Shown here: positions 35,041 to 47,072 of the stretch, piece after piece
Numbering within the stretch: position 1 is the first letter of the stretch
Layout: every line of letters begins with the position of its first letter
Assembly: GCF_050003625.1 (NCBI RefSeq)
Contig: NC_134398.1
Coordinates: 87,359,983-87,423,982, forward strand
Source of the DNA: Haematobia irritans
Taxonomy: Eukaryota > Arthropoda > Insecta > Diptera > Muscidae
Length of the DNA: 64,000 nt
Reading direction: 5' to 3'
Notes under the pieces: generated by a model
What the model saw: only the letters and a program-made list of their open reading frames with translations
What the model was told of the DNA's origin: nothing
Database searches by the model: none
Translations under genes and position numbers: made by a program

Positions 35041-36014
35041 GCCATATATGGGTAAAACTCCCCTTTGCTACATTCTTGTATAACGACAGTGTTTTTTAAT
35101 AATAATCTTAATAATGCTCATGTTTTCAGGTAAATTAATCATAAAATTATTCGTGAGCCACAATATTTTTCGTGAGTCACGATATTTTTCGTGAAAGCAT
35201 TTAGTAATAGTTCATTCATGAAAGCAGTTAGTAATAGTTCATTAACTAGAATAAGGCATGGAATTTTACTAATATGCTTTCTTCGCTGGGTATAAGAATT
35301 TACTACTGAACAAGAAAATTTTATTCACTGATAACAAAGCATTCGTAAAAATAAACAAAATCCGAACTAAAACGAAGTTTCCTCAAATTTAGTAAAATTT
35401 CTTATAAAATGATAATTCTTATTTCCTTTATTATAGAAAGCTTATCATACATACGAATAATACTTGGCATAGAAAAATATTTTAGTTCATTATTACTAAA
35501 AAGTGTTAAATTCTTTCAAAACTTAAGAAAACACACTTGTTAGAATATATGAAATTTTCCTATATTTCTTTTATCTACCTGTTATCGATACCTGTCATCA
35601 ATGTAATCGATATGTTTGCGCGTGAGTTGTTTTTTAGTTAGAATCGTGTTGTTATTATGTACGGAGAGTTTGGTAAAAAATTATATAGTAAAATAATATA
35701 ATAAATAACAAATAAAATATATAAAATATTTGTTATTTTAAATCATGGAGAAAAATTTTCGTTTTTTTGAATTCTATTAAACATAAATAGCAAACAATGA
35801 GTCTATCAATTTTCGTGATGGTGTATAAAGAAAGAAAACACGAACAAAATAACAACCTCTTCATTCACCAGGTAACATACAGTGACGCTAAGCATTTATG
35901 AAAAAAAAATGGTTTATGATTTTTTATATTTGTAGGTATTGAAATTGTAAAAGGAGGACAAAATCGTTAGGCAGCAACTGGATAACATTATGTTACGTGG
36001 AAATTGGAAATAGT

Positions 36015-36422
36015 GTAATAATAAACTAATATTTCGATGCTGTTGATTCTCAATAAATATATTTAATATATTAATAAAATATGTCTTTTATTGAGGAAAA
36101 ACTTGTCGATATAAATAAATAAAATTGTATTTAAAAACGAAGGTAAGCAGTTATAATTTTGAAGTAAAAAGTTTTCCACAAATATGTAAGATTTGTCCAA
36201 ATGAATGAAAAAAGTTAAATAAAATCATTCCATATTTGAATTCAATTCAGATAAATTTTGTAGTATAGTGGTACATAAATATAACTAATATGCATTCTAC
36301 CTAATTTCTACGAAAATCACATCGTTCAAACAAATAAAAATATCTTTGGCGTTATATGAAGTTCAACTTTCTTCACAATGAGTTCATTTTAACTTAAAGG
36401 AGGAGTCACTTTTTTCTGGGTG
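36015..36422 (+). mobile_element. P element copy 3, right terminus
   Basis: It matches 18.64-19.05 kb and ends in GTCACTTTTTTCTGGGTG, whose inverse CACCCAGAAAAAAGTG resembles the P left end at 19.99 kb. A second such end is at 38.89-38.92 kb. Confidence 0.55.
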
Positions 36423-36427
36423 CGGTA

Positions 36428-36551
36428 AGTATTACCACAACCCAAGTAATTCGATTATGGATGACAGTCTTTAGTAGAAGTTTCTACGCAATCCATGGAG
36501 GATAGGCTACATAAGATTCGGCCTGGCCGAACTTACCGCCGTATATACTTG
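36428..36551 (-). mobile_element. Family I element, copy f (5' scrap)
   Basis: Only the first about 120 bp of family I is present, in minus orientation, ending CAAGTATATACGGCGG at 36551. It abuts the P terminus. Confidence 0.6.
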
Positions 36552-36635
36552 TTATTCTGTATTATAGGGGTACATGAATATAGGAAAGTGTTAACTAATA
36601 GATGCATTCTTCTTAATTTCTACACAAATCACATA

Positions 36636-37383
36636 CACTGAAAAAAATATTTTGGTGAGGTCAAAGATTTCATGTCTTTAAAATACGAATACAAATTTTG
36701 CTTAGCATAGAAGACGCATTTCTCTAAAATAAAGTTATTTTCCTTGCCCAAAAGTCAATAAACTTTCCAATGATGTCGTATTGTCCTTATAATTAAGTGA
36801 TTTGACTTAAATATGGGTATCTTAACATGAAAGAAAAAATTTATAGGCTAAGGTCAACTTGACTTTAATAATTCAGAAAAATTCTTTAAATTTAATGAAA
36901 TTGTCTTTAAATTTGTTGTCTTTTTGCATCTTGACTACAAAGCAAAAAATCGTTCAAATATAGGACATGTTTTTCAAAACTTTATTTTAAAGAAGTTTTT
37001 TACTTCAAACATAGCATAATTTCTACTGGAAGTCGAGTCCTAACTTGGAAAATAAAGTTTCCGTTAACTCGTTTTTAAAGGACTTTGATAGCATATGAAG
37101 AAAAAAAGATGAGAAAGCGAAAAATTAAAATTTGCTTACTAGAAGCAAGTACACAAAACCTAAATTTAAAAGAGAATTGTGTCTTAAAAGTATCCTTACT
37201 TGTATTCTCCGCTTCTTTGGCTCGGAATCAATACCAAATTTTTATACCCTTCACCACTACTGTGGTACAGGGTATAATAAGTTTGTGCATTTGTATGTAA
37301 CGCCAAGAAGGAAAAGTCTGAGACCCATCGTTTAGTATACCGATCGTCTTAGAATTAAATTCTGAGTCGATTTAGCGATGTCC

Positions 37384-37425
<42 letters not shown>

Positions 37426-38819
37426 CTGTCTGTTGATGTATTTTTGTGTGCAAAGTACAGCTCGCAGTTTTAGTCGGATTGTCCTAAAATTTGGTATAGG
37501 GTCCTGTTTCGGCTCAAAGACGATCCCTATTGATTTTGGAAAAAATCGGTTCAGATTTAGATATAGCTGCCATATATATTTTTCACCGATCTGGTCATAA
37601 TTGGCGTGTATATCAACCGATCTTCCTCAAATTCCGTACATCCGAATATTTTATGAGTCTCGAAAAACTTGCAAAATATCAGCCAAATCGGTTCAGATTT
37701 AGATATAGCTCCCATATATAGCTTTCGCCCGATTTACACTCATTTGCCCACAGAGGCCAATTTTTAGCTCCGATTTAGTTGAAATTTTGCACAGGGAGTA
37801 GAATTAGCATTGTAGCTATGCGTGCCAAATTTGGTTGAAATCGGTTCAGATTTAGATATAGCTCCCATATATAGCTTTCGCCCGATTTACACTCAAATGA
37901 CCACAGAGGCCAATTTTTTGCTCCGATTTAGTTTAAATTTTGCACAGGGAGTATAATTAGCATTGTAGCTATGCGTGCTAAATTTGGTTGAAATCGGTTC
38001 AGATTTAGATATAGCTCCCATATATAGCTTTCGCCCGATTTACACTCATATGACCACAGAGGCCAATTTTTTGCTCCGATTTAGTTGAAATTTTGCACAG
38101 GGAGTAGAATTAGCATTGTAGCTACGTGTGCAAAATTTGGTTGAAATCGGTTCAGATTTAGATATATCTCCCATATATAGCTTTCGCCCGATTTACACTC
38201 ATATGACCGTAGAGGCCAATTTTTAACTCCGATTTAGTTGAAATTTTACACAGGGAGTAGAATTAGCATTGTAGCTATGCGTGCCAAATTTGGTTGAAAT
38301 CGGTTCAGATTTAGATATAGCTCCCATATATATGTTTTTCTGATTTCGACAAAAATGGTCAAAATACCAACATTTTCCTTGTAAAATCGCCACTGCTGAG
38401 TCGAAAAGTTGTAAAAATGACTCTAATTTTCCTAAACTTCTAATACATATATATCGACCGATAAATCATAAATAAACTTTTGCGAAGTTTCCTTAAAATT
38501 GCTTCAGATTTAAATGTTTCCCATATTTTTTACATTGTGTTCCACCCTAGTGCATTAGCCGACTTAAATTTTGAGTCTATAGATTTTGTAGAAGTCTATC
38601 AAATTCTGTCCAGATCGAGTGATATTTAAATGTATGTATTTGGGACAAACCTTTTTATATAGCCCCGACACATTTGACGGATGTGATATGGTATCGAAAA
38701 TTTAGATCTACAAAGTGGTGCAGGGTATAATATAGTCGGCCCCGCCCGACTTTAGACTTTCCTTACTTGTCTAAAGTAAAGACAAAATCTTTGGAACCGA
38801 GTATGCTTTTTTTTCAGTG
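36636..38819. mobile_element. Element Q copy 2, with family III nested
   Basis: Ends CACTGAAAAAAATATTTTGG and, inverted, CACTGAAAAAAAAGCATAC; TA on both sides. Comparison with Q copy 1 shows that removing 37244-38769 restores a continuous Q. Confidence 0.65.
37244..38769 (-). mobile_element. Family III element, copy b
   Basis: The 3' end GAAGGGTAT and 5' end CAAGTAAGGAAAGTC lie in minus orientation. The interior AGATATAG landmarks fall at 37701, 37854, 38007, 38160 and 38313: four exact 153-bp steps. The cap has a GTCTGTCTGTCCGTCTG run. The Q sequence on either side (ACCAAATTTTT and CTAAAGTAAAGAC) is joined in Q copy 1, which defines the insertion into an A/T tract. Confidence 0.8.
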
Positions 38820-39404
38820 TAGTTCAAACAAATATTTTTTTTTGTGTTGTACGGAGGTCAACTTTCTTCACAATTAGTTCATTTAACTTTAAGAAGGAAT
38901 CATTTTTTTCTGGGTGTACATTTACATATTTGTGGTAAACCTTTTATTCTTATAGAGGAACTTTTAGATGAGAGATTTGAGAAGATAACCAAGCCACACA
39001 CAATACCTTAGTATTTAGATATTCGCGATGATACGTAAGAGTTTTAAACTCCTACAACTGACAACCATACCTTCACGCAGAAGTACATACACGCAAAAAA
39101 ATAGTTCTTTCCTCCCAAACGAAATTTTAGACAAACAAAGTTCGTTTCTCATTTGCTTTTCCATGAAAGGAAGTGTATTTGGAAGAAACGTATATACTTT
39201 TTGTGATAAACGTTTATTCTTTTCCAGGATGTAAAAACAATTTCATAGAGACTAACACAAAAAAATTTTTTTCTGGCTAATTGCATTTTCCCACACATCT
39301 TTCTCACTTCCACGAAGTTTTTTAGTTCTTAGCACCTTTTTCTGTAACACAAACAATGTAGAAGAAATTATACGATTTTATAAATTTTAAAATTTTTTTT
39401 TACC

Positions 39405-39480
39405 TTTCGCCTGGACGGAGAATCGAACCGCGGACCATGCAAATTGTAAGCCAACACACTATCCACTGAGCCATGTAGCC
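39405..39480 (-). ncRNA. tRNA-like module, type 1
   Basis: The minus strand reads GGCTACATGGCTCAGTGGAT, with a perfect A-box consensus TGGCTCAGTGG, later GGTTCGATTCTCCGTCCAGG. This is the best-preserved type 1 copy, but its acceptor stem still does not pair. Confidence 0.6.
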
Positions 39481-39591
39481 GTCATTGTCATCAATAGACA
39501 ATTACCCATATAAGTTATATTTATATAGCATAGCTTGCGGCGCCCACGAGCCGATTAAACAAAGTTTATTTAACAGAAAAATACATTTAGT

Positions 39592-39665
39592 TGGGCACCG
39601 TGGAGCAGTGGTTGCTAAGTCCGACTTGCATGCCAAGGGTCGTGGGTTCGATCCCTGCTTCGACC
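39592..39665 (+). ncRNA. tRNA-like module, type 2
   Basis: The sequence runs from TGGGCACCGTGGAGCAGTGG to GGTTCGATCCCTGCTTCGAC, with a perfect B-box, then a T-run from about 39669 that could terminate Pol III. It faces the type 1 module. Confidence 0.6.
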
Positions 39666-40044
39666 AAAGTTTTTTTTTTTTTTTACATATATTCCAGATA
39701 TGGTCGGAAGATTCCGAAAAAATATTCAACATTACATTCTACTATATTAAATTTTTACTATGAACTGTAAAATGTGTCTTATTAAAGACCTAAAGTCAGA
39801 AACGAACAGTGTTTGATATAAACGAAATGGACTATGTTGTTGGTTCAATAATAACTTTTTTTATTGAAAAAATAAAAATTTTGTAACAAACGAATTTTTT
39901 GGTGATAAAAGTGTATACTTTTCGAAGCAATTCAAAAAACTCTAACAAAAGAAAAACGTTTTCGGTACACGTTTTCCAAACGTTTTTTTTTCTTTGCGTG
40001 TAGACAAGGTAGTTTACTAAACTTAAATTGGTACCAAAAACCAA

Positions 40045-40430
40045 CAGCGGCTGAATGTCACCCTCACGACGGAAAAATCTTACTCACGCTCGATATTGTT
40101 TGGTAGGACTCACGCACACGCACGAAAATTTCGTGACTCACGGAAAATACCGTGACTCACGAAAAATATCGTGACTCACGAAAAAAGCCGTGACTTGCGA
40201 ATAGTTTTATGGATAATTTACCTTAGCGACGTGTCTGAAATCATGAGCATTATTCAAATCGCAAATTGCAAATGAGTTTAACTCTTAAGTTGGTGAGCAG
40301 GATTATTTTCGTGAACGTAATTCTTTACTCACGCATACTCACGAACATATAATTTTCGTGACTCACGCTCATACACGACTCATGCGTGAGTCACGACAAT
40401 TTCGTGTCACGTACACACCTCTAGTAAGAA
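40045..40430. repeat. CACG/CGTG palindromic tract
   Basis: Repeated GTGACTCACGAAAAAT-like units and CACGCATACTCACGAAC. The block TTTATGGATAATTTACC..ATGAGCATTATT is shared with the palindrome arms at 32.78-32.82 kb. Confidence 0.7.
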
Positions 40431-41119
40431 GTGTATTTAACATAAGTGATCCAGAATTTCATTGAGAAAATGAAGACAAGATTAAAAGGATATTTAGCAA
40501 TAATGATTTCCCGAAAAGAACAATCTTACGTAAAATCCAAACTACTTAAAAACTTTTCCCGCCAATAAATTATACGAGTATATATGGCTTTCCGGAGAGA
40601 CTGTGTAAGTCTAAAATACACGATTAGAACAAATATCAGCTCGCGTTAGACTATTCTCTCCATTTTGGTACCATAGGTGAATTTCGCCTAACAAATAAAT
40701 ATTAATATCTTAACTGTTTTCAAAATGCTATTACCGAATAATCCAGATTTGTGAATATTTCTAAGGCCTGCTCAATATGTTGCAATATTCTTAGAATCTG
40801 ATACAAAGTCTTCTTGTTGATGATGCCCCTCAAATGTGCCAAAGACATTGACGTTTGTATTATTTTGAAAATTAAACAATCGTTCTCCAATACGAAAGGG
40901 AAATCCTTTAAAATTCAAAGAAACAGGCAAAATGCCATTTTACTTTATGTGAAAAACTAGTTTACAACGCTAATATATACCAAAAGTATTTTTTTCTCTG
41001 GAATTTCTCCCATGAATTTCTATACTCCGAAAATTATGTATATTTTCAAAATAATTTCCAACAACTTGTTAGATACAGCGAAACATGTCTAACCCCCATC
41101 ACCGTTCTTGGTATGGATA
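40431..41119. other. Probable unique DNA downstream of the candidate gene
   Basis: No repeat family was recognised. A minus-strand frame near 40950-40780 reads NGILPVSLNFKGFPFRIGER and stays open for about 55 codons. It faintly recalls the ligand-binding region of insect ionotropic receptors, but stops lie on both sides and I do not annotate it as a gene. Confidence 0.25.
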
Positions 41120-41799
41120 CTATGGCTCTGAATCCTTTGTCCTTGATGCAGAAATGTGCTCAAAATAAGCAAACGAAGGCAGTATGAAGTGGATGAAAGC
41201 AGTAAGACAATACCACAAGTGAAATTCCATCAGAGTAGATTTTTTGTTGTTTTTTTTTTTGCAGCAACTAGAAAAATGTAAAAATAAAATGTTTATATAA
41301 AATTCCAAATGTTTTTGTACTCTTTAGCTGCTTGGTGCTCATCTGATGTTTCGTTGATGCTCCATGGCAGTGGGTAACGTTGTAACGGTCCTCCCCTACT
41401 CTTCTATGCTGTAGTCAGTCTTTTCAGCTTACCTGGAGGGAAGAGCATATTTGACATTCCATTCCTTTGTAGATTTCAAATATTTTGTTCCTCTGTTAGA
41501 GAGACAAATAGAAGGACTATTTGGGAGACCAAATCCAAACTCACACCCGCTCATCTGGAAGTGGGGCTACTAAATGGGGGTTATAGTATTGTGGTGCTCA
41601 TCTGTGTTCACGAGTACATGTGAGATGGCATATTTTAGCCAAATTTTGTCATCGCATACTTACCTGTTGTTTTCGTCGTTATAAAGGCGGTGGGTATACA
41701 TCGCCTGATGCCCGGAGTATTTCCTTTGCTTTCAACGAATACGCAAATATCACTAGCTCCATTGGATAGTATGCTAAGTCGAATATCATAGCTCCTCAT
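41120..41799 (-). CDS. Candidate three-exon host gene, unknown function
   Basis: Minus strand. Exon 1 runs from an ATG at 41799 to 41664 (45 codons plus one base; SYDIRLSILSNGASDICVFV within) and ends ACAACAG|GTAAGTATG. Exon 2 (41490-41433) follows a CTTCTATTTGTCTCTCTAACAGAG acceptor region and ends CCTCCAG|GTAAGC. Exon 3 (41267-41120) follows TTATTTTTACATTTTTCTAG. Joined, they give about 113 residues in one frame, with a Lys/Asn-rich stretch and then a hydrophobic, possibly membrane, segment (LWYCLTAFIHFILPSF) before the stop. Introns of 165-173 nt suit a fly. The exon 2 acceptor must be the second AG; the first gives a stop. There may be further upstream exons. No family recognised. Confidence 0.35.
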
Positions 41800-43264
<1,465 letters not shown>

Positions 43265-43336
43265 TATATTGCATTTTCACTTCAAATGAAACCTTTTTCA
43301 AAAATCATGGATTCTTTTTCAAATCAAATAAACAGA

Positions 43337-43745
43337 GTACACGAAAAAAAATAATTCTTACCTCCCAAACGAAATTTTAGATCGTTTCTCCTTTGCTTTT
43401 CGCTGTAAAGAAGTTTATTTAGAAGAAAATTATATACTCTTTGTGATAAATGTTTATTCTTTTCCAGGATGTAAAAATAATTTCATAAAGACTAATTCAA
43501 AAAAAAGAACAGTGTTTTCTGGCTTATTGTATTTTCCCTGACATCTTTCTCACTTCCACGAGTTTTTTTTGCAATTGTAAACCAACACACTATCCACTGG
43601 GCTATGTAGCTGTTATGTTCATCAGCAGACAATTATCGCTATAGCTACCAACGCACAAGCAACGCAAACAGTCAAACAGTTATATTTATATAGCATAGTT
43701 TTCGGTGCCCACTATCCGATTAAACAAATTTTATTTAACAGAAAC
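43337..43745. mobile_element. Element U copy 2, truncated
   Basis: It begins CACGAAAAAAAATAATTCTTACC and shares CCTCCCAAACGAAATTTTAG with copy 1. A type 1 tRNA-like remnant (43570-43615, minus) has its A-box but has lost the B-box to a deletion. The right end is missing. Confidence 0.55.
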
Positions 43746-44006
43746 ACACACTGAAAAAAATATTTACGTTATATTAAAGATTCGCAACCTCAATTTTAGG
43801 ATGCGAAATTTACAAAATATCAATGACAAATTTCTTTAAAATAAGGAAATTTTAATTAAAATAAAGTTTATAAGCTTTGCTTCAAAAATTTTTTTCATTA
43901 AATTTAGGACACAAATTTTATAAATTTGCGTTCATCCGCTAAAGCCCCTTGTCTTTGAACTAAGGCTAATTTTCCTTAGAGTAAAGAAACACATTTTTGA
44001 TTCATA
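43746..44006. other. Element fragment, no gene
   Basis: It starts CACTGAAAAAAATATTTACG, another CAC...A-run terminus of the Q/R type, then AT-rich DNA up to V element 5. Confidence 0.4.
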
Positions 44007-44150
44007 CACGGATGAAAAAGACTGTTTTTCATATATTTGGCTATAAACATTATATGTTTAGAACACAAATTTTTAAACACAATATTTTTGAGTGCAAGCA
44101 TATAATGTTCATAAACTAGCATAACATGTTTGGGACATATATGTTAATAT
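44007..44150. mobile_element. V element 5, left part
   Basis: After TA (44005-44006) it starts CACGGATGAAAAAGACTG and runs to ATGTTAATAT, where the LTR retrotransposon begins. It is nearly identical to the end of V element 6 in reverse (62.5-62.67 kb). Confidence 0.75.
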
Positions 44151-44574
44151 TGTTACGAATTTAATAATTATAGATATAAGTTTATTTAAATTAGTTTCCG
44201 TTAATTTAACATTTCAAATTGTAACGATAAAATTTCGCTATCACTTGTTGGAATAATCTATTCATTTCTAGTATTTTCCTGAATTTCGTTTATGTTCTTT
44301 TGTTTGCTTACCAAAATGTTAGTTCTTACTCTCTCATAGAATAGCAACCCCTTTGCTTTGTTATTCTGCATTCTCATTTCATCTCATTGTCTATTGTCAT
44401 TATTGTTGTTGTTGTAGTAATGCGAGCATATATCTATGTGAGTGTGTATGTGTTTGGCAGCCACCAGATGAACATCTTAATGGTCGTAGATCCTTCTAGC
44501 ATTGTCTAAGAATGTTCTGGCGTTGCCAGAATATTGTAGTGCTACCAGAATGTTCTCGTATTGCCACACCGTCA

Positions 44575-44610
44575 TATATAAAAGCGCTCGCATGCTGCTA
44601 ACGAGTCAGT
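44575..44610 (+). promoter_or_regulatory. LTR core promoter
   Basis: ATATAAAAG at 44575-44583 is followed about 31 nt later by TCAGT (44606-44610), the arthropod initiator motif. Transcription would start there, making U3 about 455 bp. Confidence 0.7.
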
Positions 44611-44674
44611 CTTAATTAAAGCGTCAAACGAATAACTTCAGTGTGAACGAATTGTAAAGTGTGAAGTCAAAGTA

Positions 44675-44680
44675 AATAAA
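44675..44680 (+). promoter_or_regulatory. LTR polyadenylation signal
   Basis: AATAAA lies about 70 nt downstream of the predicted start, a normal place for the R region signal used from the 3' LTR copy (50292-50297). Confidence 0.6.
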
Positions 44681-44760
44681 TTGTAGATTGTCGTTATTCA
44701 AAAGAACTGTGTTTTAATTGTCGGGTAATTAAAAACGCCTAAATATAAAAACGTAACAAT

Positions 44761-44778
44761 TGGTGTCGGAAGTGAAAT
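44761..44778 (+). promoter_or_regulatory. Primer binding site (tRNA-Leu-like)
   Basis: TGGTGTCGGAAGTGAAAT begins two bases after the LTR. It resembles the complement of the 3' end of insect tRNA-Leu (TGGTGTCAGAAGTGGGAT) with a few mismatches. From memory, Mdg3-type elements use this tRNA. Confidence 0.65.
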
Positions 44779-44796
44779 AACGAAAAAAAATCTACA

Positions 44797-46176
44797 ATGA
44801 AGTTTAATGAGCTTCGTGTGGAAGACTTAAAAAAGGAATTGAGCAAACTGGAGCTGCCGACAACAGGCAATAAGGCCCAGCTTCAAAAGCGTCTACTGGA
44901 AGAGTTTGAACGGCGTAATATGGACATTGCGACGCATGAGTTTGATTATAAGGAAGACATTGATGAATCAATACTCGTCAATACAAGCAGTGTAGAAACT
45001 CCATCTGTGGCTCCGAGTGTTGTGGATTACACCTCAATGCTCAATGTTTTGAGCAAAATGATGGAAGAGAATTCTAGAAAACTGGAAGCAAATTCTCTAA
45101 AAATGGAAGAAAATTCTAGAAAATTGCTGGAAGAAAACGCTCTAAAAATGCAAGAAAATTCTAGAAAAATGATGGAAGAAAATTCTCTTCTTTTGGTGGA
45201 GAAATTTGACGAAAATTCTAGAATTCTTAATGAAAAGTTACAACAACTTTCGGAAGGTATGGAGAAACGCGTAGACCACATTGAAAGTCAAATTGTGGAA
45301 TTGGATAAGAAATTTGTGGTTCACGATGAAAAATTTCTACACCTTGAGAAAAAAATGTCAGAACTAGAAATGAAAGGTGGTCCACTGCGCGTAATCGAGG
45401 GCCCAAAAATCAAAACTCCTGTTTTTGATGGTTCATCTTCATTTGATGTTTTCAAATTCCAATTTGAGACGGTGGCATCCAGAAACATGTGGAATGACAA
45501 CGACAGAGCAATTGAACTTCTGTTGGCATTGAAGGGTAATGCTGCCGATGTAATACAAAGTATCCCAACTTCTTCCAGAAATAACTATAAGGAAGTAATA
45601 GCTGCGCTACAACGCAAGTACGGTGGAGAACATAAGCAAGACATCTTCAGAATGGAATTAAGAGGAAGGGTCCAGAAATCAAATGAGACTCTACAAGATT
45701 TTGCAACAGAAGTTGAGCGGTTGGTGCTGTTGGCATACCCAGGAGAGAGTCACCCACTTGTGGACCGCATCAAAATTGAGACCTTTGTGAATGGCATTCG
45801 AGACCCAGACATAAAATGTGCAACATATGCGTCACAAAAAGCTACATTTGTGGAAACTGTAACATTTGCCCTTACACAAGAGACAGCGAGGGTACTAGCA
45901 CGTCCTCAAATTCACAAAGTACGTAAGGTGGAGACCGAGAATGACGAATCAAATTCCGTGATTGATTCAGTGAAAGAAGCCGTTAAGCAGGCAATGCAAG
46001 AAATGAAGCAAGAGGCAAATAAATCCCGGATCAAATGCTATAACTGTGATAAGCCGGGACATCTAGCTCGAGAATGCAAAGCACGACGCAAACGGTCAAG
46101 GTCCACATCACCATCTCCATTAAACAATAGCCATAAGAAGGTGACCCCACAGTCAAGTGAGTCACCTTTAAACTAA
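44797..46176 (+). CDS. gag: Gag polyprotein with SAP domain and zinc knuckle
   Basis: 459 residues, intact. Residues 1-38 (FNELRVEDLKKELSKLELPT) form a SAP-like helix-extension-helix, a DNA-binding fold found in some insect Gag proteins. Residues about 75-195 are a long coiled coil of MEENSRKL-type repeats. Residues about 205-340 are the capsid-like region (FDVFKFQFETVASRNMW, then LLALKGNAADVIQSIP, then LQRKYGGEHKQDIFRMELRG). A CCHC knuckle CYNCDKPGHLAREC lies at 414-427, followed by a basic tail. It would form the particle that packages element RNA. The ATG is 18 nt after the primer site. The last codons form the slippery site for pol. Confidence 0.95.
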   Translation: MKFNELRVEDLKKELSKLELPTTGNKAQLQKRLLEEFERRNMDIATHEFDYKEDIDESILVNTSSVETPSVAPSVVDYTSMLNVLSKMMEENSRKLEANSLKMEENSRKLLEENALKMQENSRKMMEENSLLLVEKFDENSRILNEKLQQLSEGMEKRVDHIESQIVELDKKFVVHDEKFLHLEKKMSELEMKGGPLRVIEGPKIKTPVFDGSSSFDVFKFQFETVASRNMWNDNDRAIELLLALKGNAADVIQSIPTSSRNNYKEVIAALQRKYGGEHKQDIFRMELRGRVQKSNETLQDFATEVERLVLLAYPGESHPLVDRIKIETFVNGIRDPDIKCATYASQKATFVETVTFALTQETARVLARPQIHKVRKVETENDESNSVIDSVKEAVKQAMQEMKQEANKSRIKCYNCDKPGHLARECKARRKRSRSTSPSPLNNSHKKVTPQSSESPLN

Positions 46177-47072
46177 ATCGAGCTAGTTCAGCGGGGCAAG
46201 AGCTGGCTCCCACAGTCGATGGCCCCACCATCTCCATAGCAATAGTTCAACAGAAAAATAACAATTTAACTATTGCGGGTGTTATTAATGGCGACAAGCG
46301 TACTTTGACGTTGGATACTGGTGCATCAAAGTCTATCATTAGATCTGATTTAGTAAAAGGAAAAGTTGCACCACTGATTGGAGTCAAGCTACGCACGGCT
46401 ACAGGGGAACCCGCAACCGTATATGGAAAGGTCACCGTAAAATTAACTATTGCTAACAAATCCGTTACTTATGATTTCATTGTGGCAGATATAGTAGACG
46501 AAGTTATAATTGGAGCGGATTTCATGATTGCTTTTGGTCTCAATTTGGATATGAAGCGTCGTGTAATGACATGGTGCGATGCTGAAATAACGGTAAACGT
46601 GGGATACGACGGGAATACACCTGTCAGACGTTTGACAACGAGCCAGTCGGAGTCTATACCACCGAATGCCGAAGCAATTATATGGGTTTCTATGAATGGA
46701 GATTGTGAAGTCGGCCAATTGTGGGTTGTTGAACCAGCAGAAAACAAAAGCAACAACATCTTGATAGCAAGTGCCCTGGTAACAACGAACGAAGAGAGAC
46801 TAATACCAGTTCGTGTCTTGAACTTGTCTGACAATCATGAGCAAATCGTAAAATTTTCTGATATTGGAAAATGTACACCAGCCGAGGCAATAGTCAATTT
46901 GGAAGGCACCTCATCAAAGACACATGGAGCAGTGAGAAAACATCTAGAAGGGTATTTCGAGGCTTGGACACGTCATCTATCGCCGTCAGAGAGAAATAAA
47001 GCCAAGCAATTGTTGTGGAAAAACGCCGCTGCTTTGCTTCTGAAAAGGGAAATCAAGGAAGAACATCTGTAG
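46161..47072 (+). pseudogene. pol: pol, first segment (protease, frame-shifted end)
   Basis: This is the -1 frame of gag, about 300 codons. The aspartic protease motif TLDTGASKSIIRSD starts at 46311 and DEVIIGADFMIAFG follows at about 46498 (the flap-end IGAD). Then comes a linker up to KQLLWKNAA. The frame is lost at the T-run 47033-47035, after which it reads a few wrong residues to a stop at 47072. Comparison with the usual FA.SE..QGRT block suggests that one T was deleted. It would be expressed only as a Gag-Pol fusion after frameshifting. Confidence 0.9.
46167..46226 (+). promoter_or_regulatory. -1 ribosomal frameshift cassette
   Basis: T TTA AAC (46167-46173) sits in the right frame directly before the gag stop TAA. 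Six bases further, GAGCTAG (46180-46186) can pair with CTGGCTC (46203-46209; one G-U). The loop GGGGC (46193-46197) can pair with GCCCC (46222-46226), making an H-type pseudoknot. A -1 slip enters the protease frame, open from 46161. Pairings were read by eye, not folded by program. Confidence 0.8.

Larger units (their letters stand above)
31911..36014. repeat. 4.1 kb near-perfect palindrome (foldback-like)
   Basis: The left arm 31911-33790 is the reverse complement of the right arm 34131-36014, about 1.88 kb each and differing at only a few positions by eye. The unique centre is about 340 bp. Outer ends read CTATTTCCAATTTCC and its inverse. The right side continues into ordinary P element sequence (36015-36422), so it is probably a P element whose interior was duplicated in inverted orientation. 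The arms carry CACG motifs and a LINE fragment each. Confidence 0.85.
39090..40000. mobile_element. Element U copy 1 (TA-flanked, tRNA-like bearing)
   Basis: TA duplications at 39088-39089 and 40001-40002; ends CACGCAAAAAAATAG and, inverted, CACGCAAAGAAAAAAAAACG. Next to the left end is CCTCCCAAACGAAATTTTAG, shared with copies at 43.3 and 55.9 kb. Two convergent tRNA-like modules sit in the middle. Confidence 0.7.
44151..44758 (+). repeat. 5' LTR (608 bp)
   Basis: It starts TGTTACGA and ends TATAAAAACGTAACA, so TG...CA with the short inverted repeat TGTTACG/CGTAACA. It carries a TATA box and a polyadenylation signal. Confidence 0.95.

Noticed and set aside
40780..40960. Ionotropic-receptor-like frame (NFKGFPFRIGER)
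   Set aside because: The resemblance is faint, stops lie on both sides and no splice sites support it.
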